A DNA stretch of 64,000 bases from Phycisphaerales bacterium (GTDB taxonomy: Bacteria > Planctomycetota > Phycisphaerae > Phycisphaerales > UBA1924): contig JAJDDD010000006.1 of assembly GCA_029260495.1 (NCBI GenBank), forward strand, positions 248,001 through 312,000, written 5' to 3'. Below, in pieces: positions 53,800-62,750 of this stretch. Position numbers and translations under genes: made by a program. The notes beneath the pieces are model-generated. The model was not told the origin of the DNA and ran no database searches. It saw only the letters and a list, made by a program, of their open reading frames with translations. How positions within the stretch are numbered: position 1 is the first letter of the stretch; each line of letters opens with the position of its first letter.

Positions 53800-54582
53800 T
53801 TACTCGTTCGCTGGGAGTCGCCGGGGTGCGAAGATCGCCGCCAAAGCCCACAGCGGCGTCGCCAGAGCGAGCGGCGCGATGCTGGCGAGCCATTCCTGGC
53901 CTGTCATCGTGGGCGCCAGGCCGCTCGGAGCGTCGGTGAGGGCGTAAATCGCTGTAAAGGGCGAGGCGAGCCAGACAGTTGGGGTCGGCGTGATCTTGAG
54001 AATGGCGCCGATGAGTTGCGACACAGCCACGCCGCCGACCACAACAAGACACATCGCCATCCAGATCGAGCGTCGCCACGAGGGCTGACGGGCGGCGCCG
54101 ATCGCAATCATCGCGCCCAGAAGCGCCGCCCAGGAAAAAAGCAAGAGCGAAACGCCACCGGTCACCTCCCAGCTCCAGCTCGTCAGCAGCATGGTCGGCC
54201 ACACGATCGCCTGCGCCGGGAGCATCAGCGCGAAGAAGTCAGAGAACGCGCCGCGCACCGGCCGCAGCGCAGGAGCCTGACTCAAACGCACCATAGGCCA
54301 GAGGATAGTCAGCCCAGCAGCTGTCATTACCATCAATGCGCGGGTGGAGTTCTGAAACATGTTCGGCTGGTTCAGCCCGATGAACTGCACGCTGAACACT
54401 GTGATAATCGCTGCGATGAGCAGATAGATCGACCAGCACAACGTGAGCAGGCGCGGTTCTCCCCGTCGGTGAGCCCAGCGATCAGCTGTGTCTTTCGGGG
54501 CGCCAGCCTGCGCGCCGGGCGCCGTGTCGGCCGAGGGCGTCGAAGGTGATGGTTCAGGGGTCGGCGGCACGCGCGGTCTCAT
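53800..54582 (-). CDS. Multi-spanning membrane protein of unknown function, end of the mur cluster
   Basis: 260 aa from ATG 54582 (a TTG lies one codon up); no in-frame ATG occurs for some distance. It overlaps the ftsQ-like gene by 29 nt, so it is probably translated by coupling and belongs to the same transcript. A Pro/Ser/Thr-rich cytoplasmic start of about 40 residues is followed by some six membrane helices, e.g. LLTLCWSIYLLIAAIITVFS and SLLLFSWAALLGAMIAIGAA. I see no family signature. Its place right after ftsQ suggests an envelope or division task, which is only inference. Confidence 0.7.
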   Translation of the reverse strand: MRPRVPPTPEPSPSTPSADTAPGAQAGAPKDTADRWAHRRGEPRLLTLCWSIYLLIAAIITVFSVQFIGLNQPNMFQNSTRALMVMTAAGLTILWPMVRLSQAPALRPVRGAFSDFFALMLPAQAIVWPTMLLTSWSWEVTGGVSLLLFSWAALLGAMIAIGAARQPSWRRSIWMAMCLVVVGGVAVSQLIGAILKITPTPTVWLASPFTAIYALTDAPSGLAPTMTGQEWLASIAPLALATPLWALAAIFAPRRLPANE

Positions 54583-55480
54583 CAATCAGAACGTAGGGAG
54601 TGTAGAGGCGGGCGAGAGGCCGGCCCGCATGAATCCAGCCCACATCGGACAGCAGACTCTCAAAACGAGCGAGTTTGACATCGTCGGCCGGTTCGCCGTC
54701 CGCCCCCGTTCCGGGTGGATGGCCCCAGACCACGCGGGCCCCATCGGACGTAACGATCGTGAGTCGTTGCTCGCGGTCGAAGTCGCCAGCGTCGATCGCC
54801 TGGACCTTGTCGAACGCCGCCGACGCGCGAAGGGCGCCGAGCAGACGAAGTGAAGCAGCCAAATCGTCGCCGATCCACCGCGCCCCGTAAACCAACTCGC
54901 CTTCCGCAGTCATGGGAGGTCCGCCCCACACACCAAGCATGACCGGCAGCGTCCCGGCGGCGCCCGCGCGGTAAGTGATCGGGAGCAATCGTGCGTCAGC
55001 AGAGATGAGCAGATCATTCGCGCCGGCGCGCACAACCGCGGCCGGCGCGCGCCACGGACCAGTCACTTCGATCAGGCCGTGCGCTCGCCGACGGACGATC
55101 GGCCCATGGGCAAACCACCCGGTCGCCGCAAGCTCCTGCTGGGCGAGCTGGAGTGAATCAGAATCGAAGGGATCAAGAGACACGCTGATGCGCACGATCT
55201 GTTCCAGTCGCCAGCGTTCATCCTCAGGCATCCATGTTCTCGGCGCGTCGGGCGCCGCGAGAGAAGCGCCAGCGAGGGCGGGCCATGCGAAGACAACATC
55301 GATGGGATCCGCGCGAAGGTCGCCGACGCGATCCTTTATGGGGCCGACGCCGAGCAGGACCGCGCTGATGAGAACAGCGATGAAGATCGCGGTTCCGGCG
55401 CGCGCGGGCCACGGGGATTCGACGGCGAGCGCCTGGGCGAAGCGGGTTTTCAGGTCGTCGCGCTGGCGTGCCTTTGCCAT
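54554..55480 (-). CDS. ftsQ: FtsQ-like cell division protein
   Basis: 308 aa from ATG 55480, GGAG about 9 nt upstream. Short basic cytoplasmic N-terminus (DLKTRFAQALAVESPWP), one membrane helix about 28-47 (AGTAIFIAVLISAVLLGVGP), then an outer region with FtsQ-type order: ISVSLDPFDSDSLQLAQQEL as a POTRA-like unit, HGLIEVTGPWRAPAAVVRAG, a strand LLISADARLLPIT, then TLPVMLGVWGG. Assignment rests on this pattern and on position after murC-murB-ddl, the classic dcw order. The sequence is diverged, so I am moderately sure. It overlaps ddl by 31 nt. Confidence 0.7.
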   Translation of the reverse strand: MAKARQRDDLKTRFAQALAVESPWPARAGTAIFIAVLISAVLLGVGPIKDRVGDLRADPIDVVFAWPALAGASLAAPDAPRTWMPEDERWRLEQIVRISVSLDPFDSDSLQLAQQELAATGWFAHGPIVRRRAHGLIEVTGPWRAPAAVVRAGANDLLISADARLLPITYRAGAAGTLPVMLGVWGGPPMTAEGELVYGARWIGDDLAASLRLLGALRASAAFDKVQAIDAGDFDREQRLTIVTSDGARVVWGHPPGTGADGEPADDVKLARFESLLSDVGWIHAGRPLARLYTPYVLIDETARAADP

Positions 55481-56421
55481 GATGGAGAACTCCGGAATGT
55501 GGTTGTTGTGTGCGCATCGCGCAGCGCGAGGATCACGAGATGGGCGCAGAGCGCGGGCATATCCAACTCCAGCCCGGGCGGCAGCGCGCGCGCCGCCATG
55601 GGCAGTAGCGAATGGTCGGTGAAACCGGGCATGGTGTTGAGTTCGAGCAGCCAGGGTGTTCCGGCGGAATCGAGGATGAAATCAACGCGGGCGAGGTGGC
55701 GCGCGCCAAGCGCGTGAAAGAGCTGAACCGCGGCGGCGCTGATGCGCTCAGCGACTCCCAGCGGGAGTGCGGGATGGGGGGTGTAGGTCGTATCGTTGCG
55801 GGCGTATTTGGCTTCGTAGTCGTACAGACCGTCGGCGGGTGTGATTTCGATAATGGGAAGGGGGGCGCCGTCAAGAACGGAGACTGTGAGCTCGCGGCCG
55901 GCGATGTAGGGCTCGATCATGTACGGACGACCGGAGGCGGCGGCGCAGGTGTGCGCATGGCGCCAGTCAGCTTCGGAGTAGCAGACGAAGAGGCCAACGG
56001 TTGAGCCTTCGTGGATCGGTTTGGCGACGACGGGGAGCGGGAGCGGGCAGGCGGGGTCAGTTGGGGTGAGGACGCAACTTGTTGTTGTGGGGACGCCGAT
56101 CGAGAGGGCGATGGATTTGGTCGCGATTTTGTCCATCGCGAGGCGGGCGGCGCGAGGGCCGGCGCCGACGAAGGGGCGGCCGTCTGCTTCGAGAAGATCC
56201 TGAAGCGGGCCGCCTTCTCCCCAGGGGCCGTGGAGGGCGGGGAAGAAGAGGTCGGTCTTGATCTGCGCGAGGCGATCCTGATCGAGCGCATCAATGACGA
56301 GGCGGTCGACTTCGAAGGCGTCGGCGCATTCGAGGGCGGCGGCGATCGCGGCGGAGCTTTCAAGACTGACTTCGCGTTCGGCGTCGCTTCCGCCGCCGAG
56401 CACCGTGACGGTGGGCTTCAT
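55450..56421 (-). CDS. ddl: D-alanine--D-alanine ligase
   Basis: 323 aa from ATG 56421, which overlaps the murB stop by 4 nt. ATP-grasp enzyme that makes the D-Ala-D-Ala end of the peptidoglycan stem. Motifs: VTVLGGGSDAEREVSLESSA (N-domain), FPALHGPWGEGGPLQDLLEA, VVAKPIHEGSTVGLFV, MIEPYIAGRELTVSVLDG, ARVDFILDSAGTPWLLELNT and MPGFTDHSLLP. All expected ATP and metal residues look intact. The longer frame upstream runs inside murB and is not a gene. Confidence 0.96.
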   Translation of the reverse strand: MKPTVTVLGGGSDAEREVSLESSAAIAAALECADAFEVDRLVIDALDQDRLAQIKTDLFFPALHGPWGEGGPLQDLLEADGRPFVGAGPRAARLAMDKIATKSIALSIGVPTTTSCVLTPTDPACPLPLPVVAKPIHEGSTVGLFVCYSEADWRHAHTCAAASGRPYMIEPYIAGRELTVSVLDGAPLPIIEITPADGLYDYEAKYARNDTTYTPHPALPLGVAERISAAAVQLFHALGARHLARVDFILDSAGTPWLLELNTMPGFTDHSLLPMAARALPPGLELDMPALCAHLVILALRDAHTTTTFRSSPSWQRHASATT

Positions 56422-57299
56422 GGTGTCTCTCCCCGGCGCCAGATGCGGAGCTCGGTTTCGAGTTCGACGCCGATGTGCGCGCGGACGCGATCGCGGACTT
56501 GATCGATGAGCTTGAGTATGTCGGCTGCGCGGGCGTATGGAGTTGTGGTGATGAAGTTGGCGTGAACATCGGAAACCTGGGCGGCGCCGACGGCGAGCTC
56601 CTTGCATCCTGCTTCGTCGATGAGGCGACCGGCGCTGACGCGCTCGGTGTCGAGGGTTGGGTTTTTGAAGACGCAGCCGGCGGATTTTTCAGCCATAGGC
56701 TGGGTGCGGGATTTGTAAGCCATCACCTCCTTGACGCGGCGGCGGACGGCGTCGGGATCGCAGGGACGGACGCGCAGATCGACCGTCGTGATGATGAGCT
56801 GGTCGAGCCCGGAATGGCGATAGCTGAAGTCAATTTGATCGCGCGGGAGTGTGACTTCCTCACCGTCGCGAGTGAGCGCGCACACGGCGAGGACACTTTC
56901 GCAGATTTCCCCGAAGGCGCCCCCTGCGTTCATGACGATCGCGCCGCCGACCGTGGCGGGGATTCCGGTGAGGCCTTCGAGGCCGGCGAGACCTTCGCGG
57001 GCGGTGTGTGTGATGAGCTTTGGGAGATTGGCGCCGGCGCCGACGCGGAGCAGGTCGTCCTCGACGCGCTCGACATTGTTGATGTGGCTCAGCGAGAGCA
57101 CGAGGCCGTCAACGCCGTCGTCGTGGACGAGTAGGTTGGCGCCGTCGCCGAGCACGCGGATGGTTTCATAGCGCGCGACAAGCGCGCGAAGTTCATCGAG
57201 TGTGCGCGGCGTTGCGAGAGCATCGGCGCGGCCGCCTACGCGGAACCATGTGGGGATGGCGGCGTCTTTTTCAATCGTAATGGGGGGAGCTGCGGGCAT
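56418..57299 (-). CDS. murB: UDP-N-acetylenolpyruvoylglucosamine reductase
   Basis: 293 aa. Reduces UDP-GlcNAc-enolpyruvate to UDP-MurNAc with NADPH and FAD. FAD-binding part: TWFRVGGRADALATPRTLDE, then RVLGDGANLLVHDDGVDGLV and LEGLTGIPATVGGAIVMNAG. The conserved Tyr is in DFSYRHSG, and the proton-donor position reads EKSAGCVFKNPTLD. The final Glu lies in LETELRIW. Eight bp after murC and overlapping ddl by 4 nt, so in one operon. Confidence 0.96.
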   Translation of the reverse strand: MPAAPPITIEKDAAIPTWFRVGGRADALATPRTLDELRALVARYETIRVLGDGANLLVHDDGVDGLVLSLSHINNVERVEDDLLRVGAGANLPKLITHTAREGLAGLEGLTGIPATVGGAIVMNAGGAFGEICESVLAVCALTRDGEEVTLPRDQIDFSYRHSGLDQLIITTVDLRVRPCDPDAVRRRVKEVMAYKSRTQPMAEKSAGCVFKNPTLDTERVSAGRLIDEAGCKELAVGAAQVSDVHANFITTTPYARAADILKLIDQVRDRVRAHIGVELETELRIWRRGETP

Positions 57300-57307
57300 G
57301 GTGTCGG

Positions 57308-58837
57308 TCAGGCGTCGGGAGCCTTGAGGTGGAGGTATTCGTAGGCGACTTTCCAGACGGGGCCGGCGCCCATGACGACGAGGAGGTCGCCGGGTCGGCA
57401 GATGGTCTCGAGTTGTTCGACGATTGCTTCGAAGGGGTAGAGATGCATGGCGCGGACGCTGCGCGAGCGGAGGCGATCGACGAGGTCGGCGGCGCTGACT
57501 TTTGTTTTTTCAATTTCGGAGTCGCGCACAAAGTAAATGTGGGGGACGATGACGATATCGGCCTGCGAAAAGGATTGGGCGAACTCTTCAAGCAGGAAGC
57601 GCGTGCGGCTGTGCTGATGAGGCTGGAAGACGCAGATGAGGCGTCCGTCGCGTGATTCGGGTTTTTCAAACTGACGCAAAGCGCGGAGGGTTGCTTCGAT
57701 TTCGGTTGGATGATGGCCGTAATCGTCATAGACAGTGACGCCGTCTCGCATGCCGAGTTTCTGCGTGCGTCGATCGACGCCCTGGAATGTGGAGAGGGCG
57801 TGGGAGACGGGTTCTGGTTCGGCGCCGAGTGAGAGAGCGAGGGAGGCGGCGAAGGCGCTGTTGAGTGCGTTGTGCTCGCCGGGCAGTGTGAGGGTCCATG
57901 AGAGGGCGCGTTCGTCGGGTGTTGTGAGCGAGACGAGGCGCGCGTCGGTGTCGTACTCGACGCGCCAGTCGGCGCTGGGTGCGAAGCCGACGGTTTCGAC
58001 GGCGCACTCAAGGCCGGCGGTGACTTCGCGGCGGTGGGCGCTGTCATGGCCGATGAGGAGTTTTCCGCTTTGGGATTGGGGCGGGAGAAGGCGGGCGAAC
58101 TCGTGGAATGCTTCAATGACAGCGTCGACGGCGCCGTAGACGTCAAGGTGGTCTGCTTCGACGACGGAAATGGAGGCGATGCGCGGGCGGAGATTGTGGA
58201 AGGAGCGGTTGTATTCGCAGGCTTCCGCGACGAGAAGGCCGGGGGCGTCGGCGAGCGGTCCCGCGGGGATGGCGGGGGCGCCAAGCCGGAAGCCGGAGCC
58301 TCGAGCGGGGCCGGTCGAGTTGGAGGACGTTTGCGGGAGGTGTGGAGAGGTGGCGCCGACGATGACCGTGGGGTCGAGATGTGCGGTGGTGAGGACATGG
58401 GCGAGCATGGCGCAGGTGGTGGACTTGCCGTGTGTTCCAGCGAGCGCGACACCGGTGGCTGACACCATGCAGGCGCCGAGCGCTTCGGCGTAGGTCATGG
58501 TGGTGACGCCGCGGGTTTGGGCGTCAAGTAGAAGGGGATGATCCGGGGCGATTGCGGCGGAGGCGATGACCAGGTCGCACTCCTCGGGGAGAGCGAGCGG
58601 GTGATCACGCGAGTCGCGCTCGAAGATGATGGGAAGGTTGCCCGCGGCGAGGGCGTCGGTGACATGGGTCGAGGCGATGTCGGAGCCGGCGACGTTGGCG
58701 CCGCGGGCTGACAGGAGTTGGGCGAGTCCTGACATGCCGCACCCACCGATGCCGACGAGAAATGCATGGGCGCCTGGCGTTGGGAAGCCGGCGATGGTTG
58801 GACTGGTCGCTTGAGCGCTTTTGAGTTCGGTGGGCAT
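57308..58837 (-). CDS. murC: UDP-N-acetylmuramate--L-alanine ligase
   Basis: 509 aa from ATG 58837 (MPTELKSAQATS); the frame continues to 58927 but that end is not conserved-looking. Adds L-Ala to UDP-MurNAc in the cytoplasm. Domain 1: HAFLVGIGGCGMSGLAQLLS. ATP site: GVALAGTHGKSTTCAMLAHV. Central: VVEADHLDVYGAVDAVIEAF; late: VTVYDDYGHHPTEIEATLRA. Slightly longer than usual, with a Ser/Pro insertion near residue 160. First gene of the murC-murB-ddl-ftsQ run; upstream mur genes (murG, ftsW, mraY) are not here. Divergent from the NUDIX gene, 112 bp apart. Confidence 0.95.
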   Translation of the reverse strand: MPTELKSAQATSPTIAGFPTPGAHAFLVGIGGCGMSGLAQLLSARGANVAGSDIASTHVTDALAAGNLPIIFERDSRDHPLALPEECDLVIASAAIAPDHPLLLDAQTRGVTTMTYAEALGACMVSATGVALAGTHGKSTTCAMLAHVLTTAHLDPTVIVGATSPHLPQTSSNSTGPARGSGFRLGAPAIPAGPLADAPGLLVAEACEYNRSFHNLRPRIASISVVEADHLDVYGAVDAVIEAFHEFARLLPPQSQSGKLLIGHDSAHRREVTAGLECAVETVGFAPSADWRVEYDTDARLVSLTTPDERALSWTLTLPGEHNALNSAFAASLALSLGAEPEPVSHALSTFQGVDRRTQKLGMRDGVTVYDDYGHHPTEIEATLRALRQFEKPESRDGRLICVFQPHQHSRTRFLLEEFAQSFSQADIVIVPHIYFVRDSEIEKTKVSAADLVDRLRSRSVRAMHLYPFEAIVEQLETICRPGDLLVVMGAGPVWKVAYEYLHLKAPDA

Positions 58838-58949
58838 AGAGGAAACGTATCGGCGAAGGCGCTGGTGGCGGTGCAAATGACAGGATTGATTGGGGTGAGA
58901 CGCTTGGGGTCGTTGAAGCGGGCTCACAGTTGGGGGCTATGCTGGGGGG

Positions 58950-59450
58950 ATGTCAACGGAGCCTTTGCCCTATCGCGTGGCGGTGTTGTGTGACCTGCGG
59001 GATGCACAGGGGCGGTTGCTGATGCTTAAGCGGGCGAAGGAGCCGAACAAGGGGCAGTATTCGATGATCGGGGGGAAACTGGAGACGGCGGATGGTGAAA
59101 GCCCGGCTCAGTGCGCCCAGCGTGAGATTCAGGAGGAGGCGGGGATTGATGTCGCGATCGAGGATTTGCGGCTGATTGGGATGATTTCCGAGCAGGCGTT
59201 TTTGGGAGCGGGGCACTGGCTGCTGTTTGTGTACCGGGTGATGGTTTCGGTGGAGGTGGAGGCGCGGTCGATCCGTGAGGGGGAGCTTGAGTGGCACGAG
59301 GCAGATGCGATTGATGGGCTGGAACTTCCGCAATCTGATCGGGAGGTAATTTGGCCTCTTTTGCGAAAGCATGAGGGGGGGTTCTTCACCGCTCACATTG
59401 ATTGCCGGAAAGGTGGATTGTCGTGGCGGGTGGAGCAAGAACCATTTTAG
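58950..59450 (+). CDS. NUDIX hydrolase
   Basis: 166 aa. Hydrolyses nucleoside diphosphates linked to another group; MutT-like cleaning of oxidised nucleotides is a common role. The Nudix box reads GGKLETADGESPAQCAQREI followed by QEEAGI, so the catalytic REIQEEAG helix is intact. The spacing from the first Gly to the first Glu is two residues longer than in the textbook pattern, as in a known subset of the family. Substrate cannot be predicted. Divergent from murC. Confidence 0.88.
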   Translation: MSTEPLPYRVAVLCDLRDAQGRLLMLKRAKEPNKGQYSMIGGKLETADGESPAQCAQREIQEEAGIDVAIEDLRLIGMISEQAFLGAGHWLLFVYRVMVSVEVEARSIREGELEWHEADAIDGLELPQSDREVIWPLLRKHEGGFFTAHIDCRKGGLSWRVEQEPF

Positions 59451-59636
59451 TAGACAGATTGTCTTGCTATTGGGCAAACTTGCGGGTATGAAGAAGAGCA
59501 GGGTGTGGGTGCGGGCTGGTGGAAATCGGCTCGCCAAGCGGGGTCTGGTGGTTTAGGCTAACGGTGCGTGGACTGTGGGGCCGGTCGTGGGGATTGGTCC
59601 AAAACTGGGTTGCACACATGTGGAGGGTGATCGCGA

Positions 59637-60710
59637 ATGGCGAGCCCGGATGTTCTATTGATTGACGAAGATGCGCAGACGCCGACGCCGTGGACGGCGC
59701 GGGTTGAGCATGTTCAGGAATGGCTGAGTGGTCGGCTGGATCATGATCGGCTGCAGTTTTGGCTGTTCACGCCGAAGGACGTTGGCGTTGAAGGGCTGGT
59801 GTGCTCCTGGGGAAATCCCCGGGGCGATGGGGGTGATAAGCTTGCGAAGCAGTTTGCGCGCAGTGAGTTGATGGCGCGCGCGCAGCGCAGCGGGCGCGCG
59901 GTGGGCGCGGAGGGGCGCGAGCATGCGGCGCTGCATCTGCATCCGGAAACGCTGATGGACGATTTGTGGTGGGGGCTCTTGATTAGCCGGAAGGGGAAGG
60001 CGTTCAGCGATGAGGAGTTGGATATTGCGCATACGACGCTGCGTTTTTGGCAGGCGGCGTTTAATCGGCCGATGGAGCGGGGAATCGGGCGGATGATTGT
60101 GTCCAGCGACGGGCGTGTTGTGCATGTGAATCCGGGATGCAAGCTGCTCATGCTGGAGGAGGATGTTGATCCGGCGACGTGTTTTGCTGGCGCTCAGGAG
60201 ATTCGGACCCAGCGCTGGGGCGATGAAGCGAACGATCGGACGTTTGACATTGTGAAGGAGATTGGTGGGCGCGTTGTGTGGGTGGTGATGCGATGGATGC
60301 CATGCGCTGGAGTTCAGGATGCGGGGCACTGGCGCGTTGAGATTCGGGAGCTTGAGGAGAATGAGCTGCCGGCGGTGGGGATTCTTGAAGATGATCGGAT
60401 TGCGCGATCGGTTGGGTTTATTCACGACCATCATCATGAGGCGCCGAGCCTGGCGGCGATTGCGAATCATGCGCATATCAGTCCGTTTCACTTTCACCGG
60501 CTGTTTACGAAGCAGGTTGGGGTTTCGCCGAAGCACTATGTGCAGATGAAGCAGTTGCAGGTGGCGCGGTGGCGGTTGCGGGCGCAGCGGACGCCGATCG
60601 GGCAGATCGCTGAGGAGGCGGGTTTCGCGAACCACGGGCACTTCACGTCGACATTCAGGCGCGTGGTGGGGGTCTCTCCGACGATGTACCGGACGGAGAA
60701 TGCGGGCTGA
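59637..60710 (+). CDS. AraC family transcriptional regulator
   Basis: 357 aa from ATG 59637, GGAGGG about 10 nt upstream. The last 100 residues are the AraC DNA-binding domain with two HTH units: SLAAIANHAHISPFHFHRLF, then FTKQVGVSPKHYVQMKQLQV, PIGQIAEEAGFANHGHFTST, FRRVVGVSPTMYR. The N-terminal 250 residues lack the cupin typical of sugar-binding AraC; MIVSSDGRVVHVNPGCKLLM resembles a PAS-type sensor. The target is unknown: the gene stands alone, with the NUDIX gene before it and nfeD after it on the same strand. Confidence 0.9.
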   Translation: MASPDVLLIDEDAQTPTPWTARVEHVQEWLSGRLDHDRLQFWLFTPKDVGVEGLVCSWGNPRGDGGDKLAKQFARSELMARAQRSGRAVGAEGREHAALHLHPETLMDDLWWGLLISRKGKAFSDEELDIAHTTLRFWQAAFNRPMERGIGRMIVSSDGRVVHVNPGCKLLMLEEDVDPATCFAGAQEIRTQRWGDEANDRTFDIVKEIGGRVVWVVMRWMPCAGVQDAGHWRVEIRELEENELPAVGILEDDRIARSVGFIHDHHHEAPSLAAIANHAHISPFHFHRLFTKQVGVSPKHYVQMKQLQVARWRLRAQRTPIGQIAEEAGFANHGHFTSTFRRVVGVSPTMYRTENAG

Positions 60711-60902
60711 GGGCTGGCTGGCTGGCGGGGCTTGGAATATCCGGGGCAAGCCGGGGCCGGCGGGAGCCGATGGAACTGGGTCGGGGTTGGTCCGAAAGAA
60801 CTGATCCTGAAGCGGCTCTGGACGCGGCGACGCGGGAAGCATCTATTAACAGATGGAGGAGTCGTCTTTGGTTGCAGTGACGGCTCTATACTTGCCTGAC
60901 TC

Positions 60903-62750
60903 ATGACACATTGGAGACGATCAATTTTGGTTTCGCAGCTTTGCCGGCTGCCTGCGAATCGGTCGGTTCGTCTCGCGGCGCGGATCGTCATGGTCGCGGC
61001 GTTGACGCTGCTGGCGATCAGCGACGGGCTGGTGGGGGCAGCGGAGCAGACGGCTGACATTCGCGAGAGCGCGGCGCTGGCGGTTCCTGCGGGGCGTCAG
61101 GCTGATCGTGTCGCGATCATCACGATGGAGGGGCCGATCACCGAATGGACGACGAAGAGTTTTATTCGGCGGCTTGAATCAGCGGAGCGCGGCGGCGCGG
61201 ACGCGGTTGTGATTGATATGAACACGCCGGGGGGCGAGGTGTACGCGATCCTGGGGATTACCTCTGCGATTAAGGGATCGAGCATTCCGAACATTGTGTC
61301 GTGGGTGAACCGGCAGGCGATTTCAGGAGGCGCGATTACTTCAGTTGCATGCAGGGAGATTGTGGTGGCGCCGGGCGCGAGGATGGGTGATGCGGCGCCG
61401 ATCGCAATTGATCCACTGGGGCAGTTGGGCGGGCTTGCGGATACAGAGCGGCAGAAGATTCTTTCGCCACTTCTGGCTGACGTTGTGAACTCAGCGCGAC
61501 TGCGCGGGTGGGATGAGAAACTTGTGCAGGCGTTTTTGACGCTGGGTGTGGAGCTTTGGCTGGTTGAGAATCGAGAGACGGGCCGGCGACTGTTCATTGA
61601 TGAGAATGAGTATCGTCTGCTTTTTGATAGTGAGCCGCCGCGCGGCGCGGTGCGGGTTGCTTCGGGATCGTTTGACGGCTCGGCGCCTGACAAGCGCGTG
61701 CTGCGGGCGGACGAAATTGAATACTCAGCTCGGGAAGCGCCGCGTGAAGGGCATGCGTTTCAGCCGGCGTCGGGGCGCATCACTGAAGAGACGATCAAAG
61801 CGGTGACGCAGAATCTTGATGCGCCAACCATGCGTCCGACGATTTCCGGGTCTGACAGGGGGAAGTATCGCTACATCGAGTATTTCACGGACGGGAAGGC
61901 GCTGCTTGTTCTCGAAGAGGGTGATCTGAAAAAGTATGGCTTCGCGACTGAGACGATCCGTTCGGATGACGAACTCAAGGATTATTTCGGCGCGTCGGAG
62001 TTAATTCGTCTGGATATGAACTGGTCGGAGAAGCTGGCGCGGTTTTTGGACAAGCTGAGTGTGCGGGCGCTGCTTGTGATTGTATTTTTGCTGGGCTTGT
62101 TCATTGAGATGGCTGCGCCGGGCATTGGCATTCCGGGGTTGGTGGCGACAGTGGCGCTCCTGCTCTTGCTGGCGCCGGCGTTTCTTGGCGGGGCTGCGTC
62201 ATGGTGGGGATTGGGCGCTATTGGCGCGGGTATTTTGTTGGTGCTGCTGGAAATTTTGGTGATCCCGGGATTTGGACTACCGGCGGTGGGGGGAGTGCTG
62301 CTGCTGTTTGTGGGTCTTGTGGGATTATTGATTGGTCCGGACAACGAGTTTTCGGCGCCGCAATCGCAAGGTGAGTTGCTGTTCAGTGTGGCGGTGGTGT
62401 TGATGGGGTTCTTCACAGCGGGAGTTGGGGTGTACTTTGTTTCGCGGCACTATGGATCGATCCCACTGGTGAAAAATCTTGTGCTGACGAATGAGCCGGG
62501 CGAAGAGAGGATCGGAGTGCTGGAGGCGATGGGTCCGAAGGCAATGGAAGGCGCGGTGAACGTCGGCGATGTCGGCGTGGCGATTTCGACGCTTCGCCCG
62601 TCGGGTTCAGCGGAGTTTGATGACAGGATTGTTGATGTGGTGAGTGAGGTTGGCTTTGTTGAGCGCGGTGAGCGGGTGCGTGTGGTTGAGGTGAGCGCAT
62701 TTCGTGTGGTGGTTGAGCCGGACGCGCGAGGCGGGGGGGAGTTGGCGTGA
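60903..62750 (+). CDS. NfeD-type membrane-bound ClpP-class serine protease (long form)
   Basis: 615 aa. Signal/anchor in the first 45 residues. Residues about 65-220 are a ClpP/SppA-class fold: VAIITMEGPITEWTTKSFIR, VVIDMNTPGGEVYAILGITS, then the nucleophile region QAISGGAITSVACREIVVAP. Residues about 400-510 have four or five membrane helices (FIEMAAPGIGIPGLVATVAL), and the C-terminal 100 residues are the NfeD OB-fold (IGVLEAMGPKAMEGAVNVGD). Such proteins cooperate with SPFH/stomatin partners in membrane quality control; none is in the window. Its stop overlaps the short nfeD start. Confidence 0.9.
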   Translation: MTHWRRSILVSQLCRLPANRSVRLAARIVMVAALTLLAISDGLVGAAEQTADIRESAALAVPAGRQADRVAIITMEGPITEWTTKSFIRRLESAERGGADAVVIDMNTPGGEVYAILGITSAIKGSSIPNIVSWVNRQAISGGAITSVACREIVVAPGARMGDAAPIAIDPLGQLGGLADTERQKILSPLLADVVNSARLRGWDEKLVQAFLTLGVELWLVENRETGRRLFIDENEYRLLFDSEPPRGAVRVASGSFDGSAPDKRVLRADEIEYSAREAPREGHAFQPASGRITEETIKAVTQNLDAPTMRPTISGSDRGKYRYIEYFTDGKALLVLEEGDLKKYGFATETIRSDDELKDYFGASELIRLDMNWSEKLARFLDKLSVRALLVIVFLLGLFIEMAAPGIGIPGLVATVALLLLLAPAFLGGAASWWGLGAIGAGILLVLLEILVIPGFGLPAVGGVLLLFVGLVGLLIGPDNEFSAPQSQGELLFSVAVVLMGFFTAGVGVYFVSRHYGSIPLVKNLVLTNEPGEERIGVLEAMGPKAMEGAVNVGDVGVAISTLRPSGSAEFDDRIVDVVSEVGFVERGERVRVVEVSAFRVVVEPDARGGGELA

